Assembly (NCBI GenBank): GCA_021464245.1
Contig: JADCRB010000024.1
Location: 870,181-934,180 of the forward strand
Length of the DNA stretch: 64,000 nucleotides
Origin: Carallia brachiata
Lineage: Eukaryota > Streptophyta > Magnoliopsida > Malpighiales > Rhizophoraceae
Direction of reading: 5' to 3'
This document shows positions 33,521 to 46,492 of the stretch, one piece after another; position 1 is the first letter of the stretch, and each line of letters opens with the position of its first letter. The translations under genes and the position numbers were made by a program. The notes beneath the pieces were generated by a model. That model was not told the origin of the DNA. It worked only from the letters and a program-made list of their open reading frames with translations, and ran no database searches.

Positions 33521-36375
33521 TCACAATTTTCAAATAAGAAAAATCTTGTTGACAATATAATTGCGAGGGGTATATGCCATTTCTACGTATTTATTATTTA
33601 TTCATTTAAATATTTCAAACATCGAATCGAACCCTGACGCATACATCTTTCATGTACAGTACACATATTTAAATACCATCTTGCTTTTGTTCGTTATTTA
33701 AATACAATCTAAAAGGTGTCGTTGTAAGATGGTTGAATTGGTGGAATTATATATTCCCTAGCAGTTTTGTTTGTGGCCTTGTGGGTATTGGGAGTCTGCG
33801 CCCAAGAACATTGGTCCATTCAACTTCAATATTGGCTGCAAGAATGAAATTTTTAGCACGATTTTCTAGCTGAGAAGAGTGGGACACGTGTGGATAAGGA
33901 GATCTTCTTAGAGCATGCTCCTGAGGATCTTATGTGTCTGTTGAGTGATAATAAACATCAGGTTAAAATCTTAAATTACTGTATAATATTTAGAATAAAA
34001 TTTAATTATACACCAAATATGTTTTTAGTAAAATCGGTTTTAACATTTTTAATGTAAAATAATTTGATTTTTTTTATTATCTAACTATTTAATTTATGAA
34101 AAAGTATATCATTTGTTCGTCGTGTTATCATATCACCTCTTAATGATGTAATTCTTGGTAAATTAAATGATATAATTCTTGGTAAATTAAATAGTCAAAT
34201 AACAGAAAAATATTAAATTATTCTACAGTAAAAACGTTAGAGACTAATTTTACTAAAAAAAACGTGTATCTATAATTAGACTTTAATCTACACGTTAGAT
34301 ACTAATTTAAGATTTTGGCCTAGACATAACACTATTTTTATTAGATACTAGTTCGTTTTCTTTTTTCTTTTGATTTCTTTCATATGTTTCAAAAAAGAGA
34401 ATTAATGGACTTATATATAACAATTCGCGTTGGGGTAAAAAAATGTAAATAATGATGTTGGGGTAAAAAAAAATTTAAGGCTAGAGATCCGAGTTTATGT
34501 CTACTTAGTTAGTTGCACTAAGCATATTTTTGCTTTCTGACACTCGCTTAGAAATTGTTCATTCTTGGATAGTCGGATTGGTAGATCCATTCAGTTTTTT
34601 TTTTGGGATAGCCACGAATGCATGTGATTTGCTTATTCTTGGAGAAAATATTCATCCCTATTCTTCTGGAATTTGATATATGATAGGAAAAAAATTTATG
34701 ACAATGCAATGAGAATGACATCATAAGAGCGTGTTAATACAACATAATTTGATAAGAGATCTATTAAATTTAAAAAAAAAAATATATATATATATATAAT
34801 TCGTTCGAAGAATTTCATGTACCTCCCACTACATTGCTACATATTAAAACCTTATATAAAATATATAATATCAATTTTTTTCTCTTGAAAAGAGAACTCC
34901 CCAGTTGAGCGTATGGCCTATATGGGGATTAATTTTACCAGAGAATTGGTCGTTTAGCTATCAATTTCAACCACGCAGGCCGGAATTACACGATTACACA
35001 CACCCCAGCAACTATTTGTCCACATTAATGCGTGACTTTTGAATTGGGCGCGTTAATGGTGGAATCTAAATTGATGGCTGAACATGTTCCAATTTAAGTG
35101 CACTTCTGACCTTGTTTTTTTTTTTTTCTCAGTTTAATACAATAGCCAGCGCGAGTTTTCTTATAAATTTGAAAGTATTTCCTATTTATGACAAGGCTTT
35201 TTGGCCAGACGAGTAGTTTGTTGAAAGTTGCAACAACTGACTATTATTACCACCCATGCCTAGATAAAATGCTTCGCATGTGTTTGATTGAGTGCACCCT
35301 CATAATTGAGTTTCGAAACTTTAACCCCCTTTAATTTTGTTTCATTTTTTTGATTTTTTTTTTGGATTTTTTAGAGGAATACTTAGTCAACTAATTGGGT
35401 TCGTTATCGAAGATTGAAATACCTATGAACAATTTAGAGTCCAACGAGCCCAATGAAGTTACATAATACTAAAAAAAAAGTCTTGGTCAACATGTTGGGC
35501 CATTTCAATCCATTCAGTACATGTAATGTAATGAACAGGGGGCGTTGACGGATGGGATGGCCAATGACAATCATCTTTAGCTAAAGATAAGAAGAATTAT
35601 ATACAGGATGGTGAAAAATAAAGAGTTTTTAGGTATCTTTTCTATGATCCATGTACGGCAAGTCTCTTCTGTTAACAAGAACGGCCAAAAGTAGCCAGTA
35701 ACACGAAGGAAACACGTAGGCCTGAATTCTCCATTAATATGAATCAAGTTGTCTGGACAAGTTGTCTTTGCCCATATATAATAAAATATATATATAAATT
35801 ATTAAATACAGTTTGATAAATAAATTATTAAATATAAAATTTATTATTATTTTAATATTATTTAAATAAAATTATATAATAATATTCGTAATGTAAATGC
35901 CACCATTTTGTATTCCCACTAACCATTAATCAAGTCAAAAGTAAGTACGAGGACTTTTCCATTAATTCATTTCCATCTAGCAATGGGTGATAAGAATAAA
36001 AGGTAATGGGTGATTAGACGTGGGGTACAGGTTTGATAAAGGGCTGAGCTTTATTCTTATACTTCATCCTTTTGTGGTTTATATTAATTGTATGAATAAA
36101 TTTTAATTTGTGAACTGCACAGGGTGTTAGTATAATTGATTAGGTGTTCATACTTTCTTTAGATACCATAAATAAAACTTTGTTGTTGTGCCAAGAAAAA
36201 AAAAAGAATATATAACTCTCGTGCTTCAAAATTGGAGATCTCAATTTCAAATTATTAGATTAAGTGAGAAAAATTTATGATGAATGAGATAATTATTCAT
36301 TCTTATGTGCCAGATCTAATTATGGCATTATCAATAGATTTTTTTAACAAAAAAAAAAACTTTGCACGAACAAGA
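33521..36375. other. Gene-poor intergenic DNA
   Basis: No ORF or structured RNA is recognised. AT-rich with A/T runs and (TA)n near 34782-34798. Confidence 0.5.
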
Positions 36376-36383
36376 ACTTTGAA

Positions 36384-36830
36384 ATAAAGTTGTCAGAACC
36401 GGATCGACTATCGAATCAGAAACATTAGTGAGTCAATGTTCAACTGGTTGAATCGGTCGAACCAGTATTTGATAATATATATATATGTATAAAAGTAATT
36501 AAAAAAATAATAATTATAAATAGTGATTAAATATTAATTTTTTAATTTTAAGAATGAAATTGAAATTTTTAATCAAATTTAGCACTCAATTAAACTTTTT
36601 AATTAAATTTAGTATTTAAATTATAATTTAAATAACATTTGAGATCAAATTATAATTTATGAAATTTCAATTTTATTGAACCGATCCAACCAGTCCGGTT
36701 TTCACCAATTTTTACCGATTTTGATTGGTTCGAGTCACCCTTAAAAATTTCCTTAAACAGGTCCAGACCTCCGGCCGATCACCGGTTCAATCGATCCGAT
36801 TGACCGGTCCGGTCTGATTTTCAAAACAAT
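36384..36830 (-). mobile_element. Non-autonomous hAT element (AACCGG-repeat type), copy B, 447 bp
   Basis: Flanked by a perfect 8-bp duplication ACTTTGAA (36376-36383 and 36831-36838). Its reverse complement aligns with copy A at 22489-23020, including the GACCGG/GGTTCAA subterminal repeats and the ATTTAGT-rich core. Imperfect TIRs read AAGTTGTCAGAA and ATTGTTTTGAAAA (inward). Confidence 0.88.
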
Positions 36831-36838
36831 ACTTTGAA

Positions 36839-39800
36839 GTCGTTGCATAGTGAATATTGAAGAATTTTGAAGTCTTTGGGTTACCTATATATGTTTTTCG
36901 TTTTTCGGCACTCCCCTGGAGGTTTTCCATGTCCACTAAGAAAGGTGCATGAAGATTTCCGTCTCAAGCTATAATAATTAATGTGATTGCCTGATTGGAT
37001 TGCAGTGCATGAACTTGTGTAGTAGTTTTTATTTCTTTGAAATCCGGATGCATCCATGCACCTCACCCTTTTGACTGTGAGTGAAATTGGGTATGCATAG
37101 CTATCTTGCAATTGTCACAGCATCGGAGGAGTATTACCTTTTGAATATCTCTTTAAATTAATCCATCAATGTTGTCTCCCAATTGGTTTGTTTGGGTACT
37201 AGTGATATGTCAACTTTCTTTGATGTAACGGCTATCTATGCTTCTCTGGCTGGCATGCATCATGTTTTTTTCAGGTCAATATTTTCAGCTTCCAGCAAAA
37301 TGTCACGAAAATTTAAATTGGTTTTGTGAGGGGGACGGGCCCCGTGCACAAGGAGTAGACGCATGCCTCTCATTGGCTACTTCCTTTTTTTTTTCCTTTC
37401 TTTTTCCTATTGTCCGCCGTTCTCTTGAAATAAGGGCATATTATTTAAGATTACAAGTCTGTCTTACGTTGGAGTGAATGGCCCCTTATTTATTTAAATT
37501 TCATCCACCTCAATCGGTTATAGGTTTTTTTTTTGACAATTAGATAAAAAAATTAATTAATCATCCAAACTAGACGTTAATATATTTTTTTTTAATAAAC
37601 AGAAAATATTTATTGAGTAATCCAGAAAGTGCTACAAAATCCAAACAAAAGCGGCTAGACAGACTTGCAGCAGACATCCTCACAAAATCACATGAGACAG
37701 TTCTCATACACTCCAAAGCTAAAAAATCGTAGCTTGATAACTTGAGTAAAAGAGTTTACGAGATAAATCATATAATAATTTATAATCTAACGAGACAGCT
37801 GAAAGAAAAAATAATTAATTGAGGTACTTATTAATTTTATTTATTTTTTTTTGAGTAAAATTAATTCATAATTTAATATTATTTAAATATTTTTTTTTTT
37901 TTTTTATTCAAGTAAATTTTATTTATTATGTGGTATTAAAAATCTTAAATAAATTATATCATTTAAAAAAAAAATCAAAATAAAATTCTTTTAACGTGAT
38001 GCCTAGCCATGGGATGACTCACATCGACTTCAAGCTCCTTTAGAGAACCGGATCTCCACGCATGCATGGTGCCTATTCGACTTTCATTTAGACCAATGAG
38101 CTGCATCTGCACATCTCAATGGTATTATAATGGTGTCTAAGGCTTTTAGCGGAGCCAATTAACTAAAAAAAAATTATGAACTAGCTAGAGGTTTATTTTC
38201 CACATCACTTGAAGCCTAACAATGAATCTTTAGAATCCGCGAAGAAAATGAAAACAAATACGACTTGTATACATCGTTATGTAATAATTAAAGTAGTTTT
38301 ATCAAAGTATGATGCTTCTCGGGCCTCCCTTCCAACAATGAAAAAAAGAAAAAAAGAAGTTCTATTAAAGGGTTACTACATTACCCAAAAGTCAAAACAT
38401 TATTAAGAAAAGCCAAAAAAAAAAGGAAAAAAAAAAGGCATGGTGTGCTGTAATTAACCTTCAGTTTGCTTTTCTACCAATATAATTCCCAAATCAAACA
38501 CAAAGTTATATTTTAAAGCGAAGAGAGTTCAAATCCATCGGACATGTATGGCGATTCTTGGCGATTGTCCAAAGGGTGAATGGATAAAGACTGGCTAGCA
38601 TTAAATGGGGGCCATGAACTTCTGCCTAGCTAGTGCTACTTTAGCTAACCGATTAAAGATTTGGTCACCATTTTTAATTTAAAACAAAAAAAAAAAATAA
38701 AACTATTGATCCCATAATCTACTACGAAGTCCAAAAAGAAACCCAAGTAGTATTGCAAAAAATGTGGTCGTGATTGTAATATGATTGAATTGTATGATAA
38801 AGATCTTATATCTATATAACATTATTTTTTCTTAAAAGATACTGTTATATGGTTAAAAAAAATTTGTTAAAAATTTTTGTAATGCAATTTATTAGATTTA
38901 TTATACAACTGTATTTATTATTAGCACAATTAAAAAAATTATTATTTTTTTGTTATACAATGAATTTATACAATTACAAATAATTTTTAATTAACTGTGT
39001 TTTAAAAATTTTTCCAGACATTTTTTTTCAGTTATACAACTTTTTCTTTCTTAAAAAACATATGACGTGACAAATAAGATAAATGTGCAAACAATACTCT
39101 TCCATAGTTATATGCACATTTTAACACTCATTCTGCACAAACTACTCAAGCTTGTTTGCACATATTATTTGTCTCTTCGGAAAAAAAAAAGGAAAAAAGA
39201 AAAAAGAAACGCGAGAGCCGAACCCGAAGGAAGCGTGGAACCCATGCCCCGGTCTGCCCCCTTCCCTCGCACCCGATCCTCGATCTTTTTCAAAAAAGTT
39301 ATATACAATTACCAAGATCATAATAAATATAATGCACACGCATTATATACAAATTTGAAGTGATTAAAAATTTCTTTTTGACGGGAGTTTTTGAAAAGAG
39401 ATTGGGATATTTATGGTCCCCTTCCAAGGGCTGGAAATGATCATAAAACTAAAATTTGATTGTTAAACTCGAACGAAAATTAATGTTCAGCCTCCACCCA
39501 ATCTACCCTCAGCTCTTTACCATACTAGAAAATTTTTTACAGGTTCCTAATTCTTAGAAAGTTGTAAATGATTGAAATCCAAAGTTGCAATGAAGTTTTA
39601 CTACTCGGTAATTTAAGTAAACAATTTTGCAATAATTATACAATTTTATAATAATAAAAAATATCAAAAATATTATTGTAATTTGAAAAGATTACTATAA
39701 TCATGATAGATATGGAAAGACCCTCAAATTATGATATGAAAAAATTCTCATATTATAATAATATCTTTGATAAGTAGGTATGAGATTTTCGTAATTTTGA

Positions 39801-39880
39801 TTCTAACCCTCTCCTTTGTTCGACAAGTTCCTCAATGCAAATCTAGCTTGTCTACTTGGAATTGGACGGAATCGCGGCAA
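36839..39880. other. Gene-poor intergenic DNA with a retroposon-like tail
   Basis: No gene is supported. The segment 37586-37740, read on the minus strand, ends ACTCAATAAATATTTTCTG before an A-run, like a plant LINE 3' end. A 75-bp GC-rich patch lies at 39210-39285 in AT-rich surroundings; I could not identify its origin. Confidence 0.45.
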
Positions 39881-39899
39881 GGATGGGAATTATGAAAAG

Positions 39900-40350
39900 T
39901 TGAAAGAAGTGAAGCCAATTGATTTTGATTGAACATGGCACATACGATGAATTTGATTTTTCAAATGTTAAGTTCTGAGTAAAGCCGATGGCTACGTTTG
40001 ATAGTAGGATTGTCATTTGCTTATGTTTGAAAACTATTCTGAGGTACTTTCTGTCCGACAATATAAAGTTGGAGATATTGCTTGAAGAGTACGAGTACAT
40101 GATTTTCGACGCCCGTCGGACAGATATTAAACTTAATTCTGATATAATAAACCTGTCATATTCAAACCGAGACATTAATTGTTCTAATGTCCGTTCCACA
40201 GAAAAATTATGCAACAAGAAGGGAATGAAGCAAGCGTTTGTCACTATAGCCTTATGGGCCACCCGCCCAAACCACTTCGGTGGAATCACGGAGCTAGATA
40301 GATGGGAATTAGCAATGTTCCATTACGGAGATACTTTTAGCTACACTTGA
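39900..40350 (+). pseudogene. Unrecognised decayed coding sequence
   Basis: From about 39919 the plus frame stays open except for one TGA (about 39980) and runs to 40350, with coding-like composition well above the local AT-rich background. It contains DEFDFSNVKF, then KPMATFDSRIVICLCLKT, EEYEYMIFDARRTDIKLNSD and FVTIALWATRPNHFGGI. A 145-codon ORF covers the same bases on the opposite strand. I recognise no family. It could be a fragment of an integrated viral or transposon-derived gene, or a lost host gene; I cannot choose between them. There are no introns and no obvious promoter. Confidence 0.35.
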
Positions 40351-41585
40351 GAAGGAACGGAGTAGATGTGTAGTAATCTAAACTGTTGAATTGTAAAAAG
40401 TTTATTGAATTTAAAAAAAAATAAAAAACAGATAAACCGTTAAATGTTGTTAGATTAATTGCGTGTCTCTTGCATATTTTACCAAGTATATTCACACAGT
40501 CAATCTCATTTTATTATATATATATATAGGACCCCACCTGATCATCCAAGAAAAAGCTTAGAATAAAATATATTGATGTCAATTGGTCACCCAGCATCAT
40601 TAACTATGTGCCAATTAAGGGATGGAATTTCAGAAGTATGTATATGGACAAGCTGTCAAGTTTCAAATCTTGAGCAGGATTTCTCTTCTTTTTGTCTTCT
40701 AAACCATTGGGCCCTTTTTATATAGAAAATGAGCAAATCCCATTACATATGCAAAATCCTGGATTGAATTGACAGTTTGTTTTCCAGCTCATTGATTTGC
40801 GGAGAGCAATCAGACATTCTCTTTGTTTGCTACTTGAACATTTTCAACCTTAATTTTGGTCTGTCTGTCATCTTAAATACTGCCTCTAATACATGTAGCT
40901 CCATTGACTATCAGATTTCTCCAGGGTATTTCGTAAGAACTTACCATTATTTTAAAGCCAGTTTTCACCATTGCAATTCCTTCGTGTCTTATTATATTAT
41001 TATTATTATTTTCTACTAGAAAAACTGTGTCTTCCAGATAATACGAATCATTTGTTCAGGGCTCTGATTATTCTGTTTTCCTTAACCATGATAGATGCCC
41101 CCAAATAATGATCTGCACACTTTTACGCCATCTCGCTATCTATTTAATAATGGGGTTTGAATTGACAAAGTGCAATTAGTATCTATTGAATATTTGATGA
41201 AAATCTTTGTGTATCGTGGGTTTGTCTGTTTCAAGATAGCATGATAATCATTGGGTCGATCAATGAATAAACATTTTCTTGTTTTCTTATTTTCATCGCC
41301 ATCCTTTTATTTATTTATTCATTTTGTTCTTTAAAATTGGTAGTGCTACTACAGTTTGGAAAAAGAGAGAGAATAAAAGAAGAAACTGGAGTTTAAATCT
41401 CATTTATCCCAATTAAAAGCTTTAACTTTTAACCACTTCAGTTAAGTCGAGTGCTTTTATTACCATTTTATTGCAGCATGAGCTAGCCTGCTGAGACTCT
41501 CTGCCCTTTTGTATTTATCATGCGTGTCAAGCGTGGGCTCCAAAAGTATCTATTATAGATTTCTGTCCAGGATCAGTGTGGGCCT
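40351..41585. other. Intergenic
   Basis: No gene is recognised. ORFs at 40777-41019 and 41509-41790 are not conserved proteins. The right end enters the duplicated upstream block of the transporter cluster. Confidence 0.5.
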
Positions 41586-41589
41586 TGGT

Positions 41590-41700
41590 AAAGGAATACT
41601 CTCCGTTTGGGGCACCAAGTTCACAAAATTTTCCTATGGTTCCTTCTGTCTGCATCCATCCAATTTACGGGCCATAAGGTTGATTTTTGAATTCAATGGG
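41590..41700 (+). repeat. Duplicated upstream block of the AVT1 cluster, copy 1
   Basis: Matches 47178-47285 (shared GGGGCACC...GAGTTCAC, ATGGTTCCT and ATGAGGTTGATTTTTG-like strings). It marks the left limit of the tandemly duplicated segment that contains the two AVT1 genes. Confidence 0.8.
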
Positions 41701-41968
41701 CGTGGCAGTGAATTGACACGCCTCATACTTTACCAATCATTTTCTACAAAAGATATTAAATTTAAAACATTTATTAAAATGTATAACTAGCATGAACAAC
41801 ATCCCAAATATTGCAATTTCACTCAAAAGACTCATCACACCTAAAAGTTTAATACACCCGAATTAACATTCACTTTGTTTACACTAGAGTAGGAAACTTA
41901 AACGTAAGAAATACAATTTCTTAATTCTTAGTCTCTCTCGGTTCACCCTAAGGAAAGAAGGCCAACAA

Positions 41969-42390
41969 TATATATATTGGCTAATGCAAATAAAAAATAT
42001 TTAAAGACAACAAAACAAGACAAAGTTAATTAGGCAAGTGAACTGCCAAAAGCCAAGCGAATGCTCCCATCCTCAAAACGAAACAAGACAAAGTTAATTT
42101 GGCAAGTGAACCACCAAAAGCCAAATGCATGTCCCACCCTCAAATTGGTTAATTGGCATTTATGGATGAGCCATGTCCTCATGTGCAATCTAAATACATG
42201 CGGCAACCAAATATATTGGCCAATGCAACCATAAAAGATTAAAACATAACAAAACAAGACAAAGTTAATAAGGCAAGTGAACCACCAAAAGCCAAGTGCT
42301 CCCATCCTCAAATTGGTTAATTGGCATTTATGTATGAGCCATGTCTTCATGTGCAACCTAAATACATGCGGCAGCCAATTTGCATGCAAG
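41969..42390. repeat. Tandem repeat, ~180-240-bp period, with AAGACAAAGTTAAT core
   Basis: The block AACAAGACAAAGTTAAT-AGGCAAGTGAACC-CCAAAAGCCAA occurs three times (about 42017, 42080 and 42256). The block AAATTGGTTAATTGGCATTT...CATGCGGCA occurs twice (about 42140-42205 and 42310-42372). ORFs across it are by-products of the repeat. Confidence 0.85.
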
Positions 42391-42435
42391 TGTGCATAGG
42401 GCAGCCAGTCTTTTAGGTTCTATATACACATACAA

Positions 42436-43310
42436 CGTTGGATGAGTTGACTAAAATATAGCAATTGGCACGAATTGGTTTTTTTAAATGCTATTCGAAC
42501 AATTTCTCAATTGCATCAAATCGATTTGAAAGATAAATATTTACACAAGAGTGGGTCTGCAGTGCTAAATGTTCTGTCCTTTCCACTGACACCGTGGGAC
42601 GACAGAAGCATGCAAACTAAGGAAAGCCACCAATTTCAAAGTCATTATCACTCCAAAAAATTCCCACATAACTAACTTTTGGTTCCTCAAATTGCTGTAG
42701 AACTCACACAAGCATCTAAACTTGTTCCAATCATTCTTTTGCCATAAGTGTACTCTTTTTTTTTGTGGTAACTGATGTTTTTGCACCCTAAACCTGTCCC
42801 TACCCCTTTAAAGACTTGAGGCAATCATCAGACAAAAGCCTAATTGTTATGCGTTTTAATCCTCTTAACGACAAGTATTGTTACTAATGTGTATGCCCCA
42901 TTTTTTGGCCATTGCCAGTAACATAACAAATTGATCTTTTTAGTTTTTCTGTGCTCGAGTAGGCTCAACATTTGGTGAATTTTTTGGCCAACCTAAAGTT
43001 AGTGCTATTCTGATTAATATTTCATTAATTGCTAGCTGCTTGTCTATGTCAATTTATTGTCTTACAGGTACACTTTACTAGAGATGGACCAAAAAAAGAT
43101 GCAGCTCACTAGAGATTACCGTCAATTTCTTAAGTCAAGACTCAAGAAGGACGCTTGATAAATTACCTTCCAAGCTCAAATTTGTGAACTAACTTACACT
43201 TTTTTTTTAATCTACTCTTGTTCTCTCTGTATCTTCTCCGTTGTTTTTTTTTTTTTTTTGGTTATTTGACTTTATCACAGTTTTCCAGTGAAACAGAAAC
43301 CCAAATAGCC
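42436..43310 (+). repeat. Promoter-side duplicated block of AVT1 copy 1
   Basis: Aligns with 49303-50559 upstream of the intact copy, for example TTGGATGAGTT near 42439 and 49303 and GGCCAACCTAAAG near 42988 and 50271. The promoter and 5' UTR were therefore duplicated with the gene. The intact copy has extra AT-rich DNA in this block (about 49390-49550). Confidence 0.8.
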
Positions 43311-46223
43311 ATGGCAAACCACATAGAGCTTCCACCGTTTAAAACAAGGGGGACAAGCTTTCCGAGATCTTGCTTTAATGGACTGAATGCCTTGTCAGGT
43401 TTGAATTTATTATCCACTCCGCCCGTTTGTTAAAGCCGAAATTTATACAATGTTAATGGTAATTTTGTCACAAATGCGGTTTCATTTTTCCAATCTTTCA
43501 GGAATGGCGTTAATAATGATTCCCTATACACTCTCACAAGCTGGATTGCTAGGCCTTGCTTTTCTGCTCGCAGTGACAGTTGTGACCTGCTACACTGGTG
43601 TGCTGTTGCAACTCTGCATGGATGCCAATCCAGCAATAAAATCCTATGAGAAATCGGCTGGCAGGCATTCGGGCATAACGGAAAGTTCGTAATATCAACT
43701 TTTATGTACCTGGAAGTTTACGTGATAACTTGCACAAGTTGTTCCCCAAGGTCAGTTTCCAAATAGGAGGGCATTCCATCGGAGGAAAAAGTTTATTTAC
43801 AATGATAGTAGGGCTTGTAATTTTTCCCTCCATGTGGATAAAGGACTTGAGCTTGCTTTCTTTTGTCTCAGCTGGGGGTGTTCTGTCTTCTGTTATTGTC
43901 ATTTGTTCCATATTGTGGGTTGGTGCAGTTAATGGAGTAGGATTTTCTGGCGAGGGAGACCAGCTCTTTGAATAGAGTGGCCTTATGTTATGGAGCTCAT
44001 CCTGTGTTTCTAGCTCTATACTCTTTTGTAGAGGTGATAAAAGTTTTTTTTTTTTTTTTAAAACAGAGGTGATAAAAGTTGACTCCACGAATCATTAGAT
44101 TTAATTCCACTAAAATTCGGTTCAACCTGATCTGCATTAATAGAAAGGGTCAACAAGTTAGAACTCAAGAAACTTGAAATATAAATAACTTAAAATCTGA
44201 ATGTCCTGAAATCTGAACGATTGGTAACCCAACAAACCCAAAATTTAGAAGACTCGAAATTCAAATAATATGAGTCTGTAAGACTCGAAACCCGCAAAAA
44301 CCCAAATAAATCTTAACCGAACCCGATTCGAAATTTTTATTAATTTACTTGTTTCATTTTTTTTTTATTTTGAATAATAATTATCTTTTCAATTATTCAA
44401 TTTAGATTTTTTTAAGTAATTAAATTTAATATAGTTTATATACATTAATCATACAGTCAACTTCTAAGAAAACTTTACACCATATAAAATAAAAGAAAAT
44501 ATAGAGAGAAAAATATGGAAATGTTATAATTTCAATGCATATTATTGAATCGGCAAAAAAAACATTAAGAGGATATTGAATTTTTATTATAGAGAAACAT
44601 AAAAATTGAGAAGAGAAGATTCCTAGTAATGAAAGTAAATAATTATATAATCTTTTATTTTGCATAAATAAGATTATAAAGTGTACAATAACAAAGTTAT
44701 AACAGTTCAATTAGATTAATTTAGTAATTGATTTTTTTTAGTTTGAACAAAAATTATCGAATAAATAAACTGAAATGAAATTTTTTTGTTTATATAAATA
44801 TTTTAAAGTAATGAAATAGATAAACTATAAATAAAATAATCAAATAAATGAATTGATATTTCAAATCATATAATTTTTAAAAAATAATTTAATAATCGAA
44901 TTATAGTTGTAATTGAGATGAAAATCTCATTTTTATCAATTTATATAAATTTTTTTTTTTTAGGTATGTTATTTTTGAAATTGCATTATTTTTATAATTG
45001 TCAGACTTGAACTGGACTAACCAATTAAACTGGTCCAGTCATATCCCAATTTTAGGTCTAGTCCAGATTTGTGACCTAACCCAAGGAATTATTAACTTGG
45101 GAAAAAATAGTCAACCGGTTGGTTTGATCTATAATTTAGTGAACTGTTCTCACTTTGATTAGTTTCTTCAGGTTGGTTGGTAAAAAATTGTAAACCTAAT
45201 CTTTGTATCGAAAAAAAAAATCATAATGGATCAACCTGTAATTCGTCTGAATCCGACCTGAAATTCAAAATACCCAAGACCCAATGAACTCGAAACCCAA
45301 TAAACCTGATACCCGCATAACCCAATATCCGAATGACCTAAAATCCGAATAACTTGAAATTCGGAAGATCCAAAACTCGAACGACCTAAAATCCGAACAA
45401 CTTGAAACCTGTATAATTCAACCCAAACCCGATTCACCCGCTTGGTTACCACCTCTACTCTTCCGCATGAAAGATAAAACCCAGTTTTTCAAGGTATATT
45501 TTCTGCCCTGGACTCCATGTATCTATCCTGAAGGAGTCCAATGACATTAACCATATTTTTGGGCACCATTTTCCCTTCTCTATGGGCACTTGTTTAAATT
45601 TTCCAGTAATATAAAATATTTATCATTCCAATATCCCAATCTATGTTTAAATGTTTTAGCAGATATTCATCTATTTAACTAATGTTAACTTGGGACTTTT
45701 TTTTTTTTTTTGGTTGCAGTGTTAGTCGTCAGCTTTGGCCTTAGTTTCCTAAGCTACATATCCATGGCAGTGATTGGCTACCTAATGTTTGGGCTAAAGG
45801 TGCGACCCCAGGTCACACTCAACCTTCCCACAGGCAAAATGGGCTCCAAGATAGCCATTTACACCACTCTTGTTGGTCCAACTGCTAAATATGCTTTGAT
45901 TATATCACCTATTCCATACGCCATAGAAGACAAAATTGCCCAGACTCCTCAACCTCATGCCAATATGCATCCTCCTGAGAACTTTGCTATTGCTCAGCAC
46001 AGTCATTATTGCATTAGCCTTTCCATATTTTTGGCAATTGATGGCACTTGTTGGAGCAATCCTAGCTGTGACAGTTTGCATTATTTTACCTTGCATATGC
46101 TATTTAAAGATTTTTTATGCTTGTCGAAGGTGGGGATTGGGAGCTGTGACAATTGGATTCATAATTGTTATGACTGTTGGTTGCAGTGTTGGGCACATAC
46201 TCATCCATCAAAAATATAATTAG
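43311..46223 (+). pseudogene. AVT1-type vacuolar amino acid transporter pseudogene (copy 1)
   Basis: Homologous exon for exon to the intact copy at 50560-52313. Exon 1 is 43311-43398 (MANHIELPPFKTRGTSFPRS). Exon 2 starts at 43502 (GMALIMIPYTLSQAGLLGL). Exon 3 starts near 45720. The gene is dead: one base is lost near 43648; 31 bases are lost after MYLEV (near 43721); a CTG-to-TAG stop follows QLFE (near 43974), with a further internal deletion; a 1.43-kb hAT element (44029-45457) interrupts exon 2; one G is lost at the exon 3 acceptor; and one extra A lies in exon 3 near 45933. The 3' part still reads LLSTVIIALAFPYFWQLMAL in another frame. Upstream and 3' flanks also match the intact copy. 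Confidence 0.93.
44029..45457. mobile_element. hAT-type element inserted in AVT1 pseudogene exon 2 (1,429 bp)
   Basis: The two halves of exon 2 are separated exactly here. The termini are inverted repeats TAGAGGTGATAA and TAGAGGTGGTAA (read inward). The flanking 8-mers CTCTTTTG (44021-44028) and CTCTTCCG (45458-45465) agree at 6 of 8 positions, an aged 8-bp duplication; the intact gene has CTCTTCCA at this site. Both ends carry degenerate ACCCGAA-type repeats as in the 12181-12833 element, and the centre is AT-rich. There is no transposase ORF. Confidence 0.88.
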
Positions 46224-46389
46224 ACGTATCTAACAGACAAATGTAGCTTTCTAGCTTGCCATGGAATGAGCCCTGGACAAAAAGGAGACCTCTCTATGTA
46301 GTGGCTGATGAGTAGATGACATTTTAAAGCTATTTGAGCTCAGATGATTCGACCAGCTACTGTAGATGTAAGAGAGTGTATTAAAGTGG

Positions 46390-46492
46390 AGAGAATTGCA
46401 GAGAAATCAAAGACCATCATTTCTGCAAAAAGCTCCTTGTAAGGAGACTTACTATCATTTCTGCGAAAAGCTCCTTATGATGAGAACTACAT
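46390..46492 (+). repeat. ~45-bp tandem duplication downstream of AVT1 pseudogene
   Basis: The block ATCATTTCTGC(A/G)AAAAGCTCCTT occurs at about 46417 and 46454 in direct orientation, within the 3' flank of copy 1. Confidence 0.7.

Noticed and set aside
33590..33650. GGGTTCGATTCGA on the minus strand as a tRNA B box
   Set aside because: No acceptor stem, A box or cloverleaf can be formed around it.
42030..42389. 119-codon minus-strand ORF with internal repeats
   Set aside because: It is a by-product of the tandem repeat; the protein repeats mirror the DNA repeat units.
45231..45452. 73-codon ORF with repeated GYQV/FQV pattern
   Set aside because: It is translation of ACCCGAA-type subterminal repeats of the hAT element.
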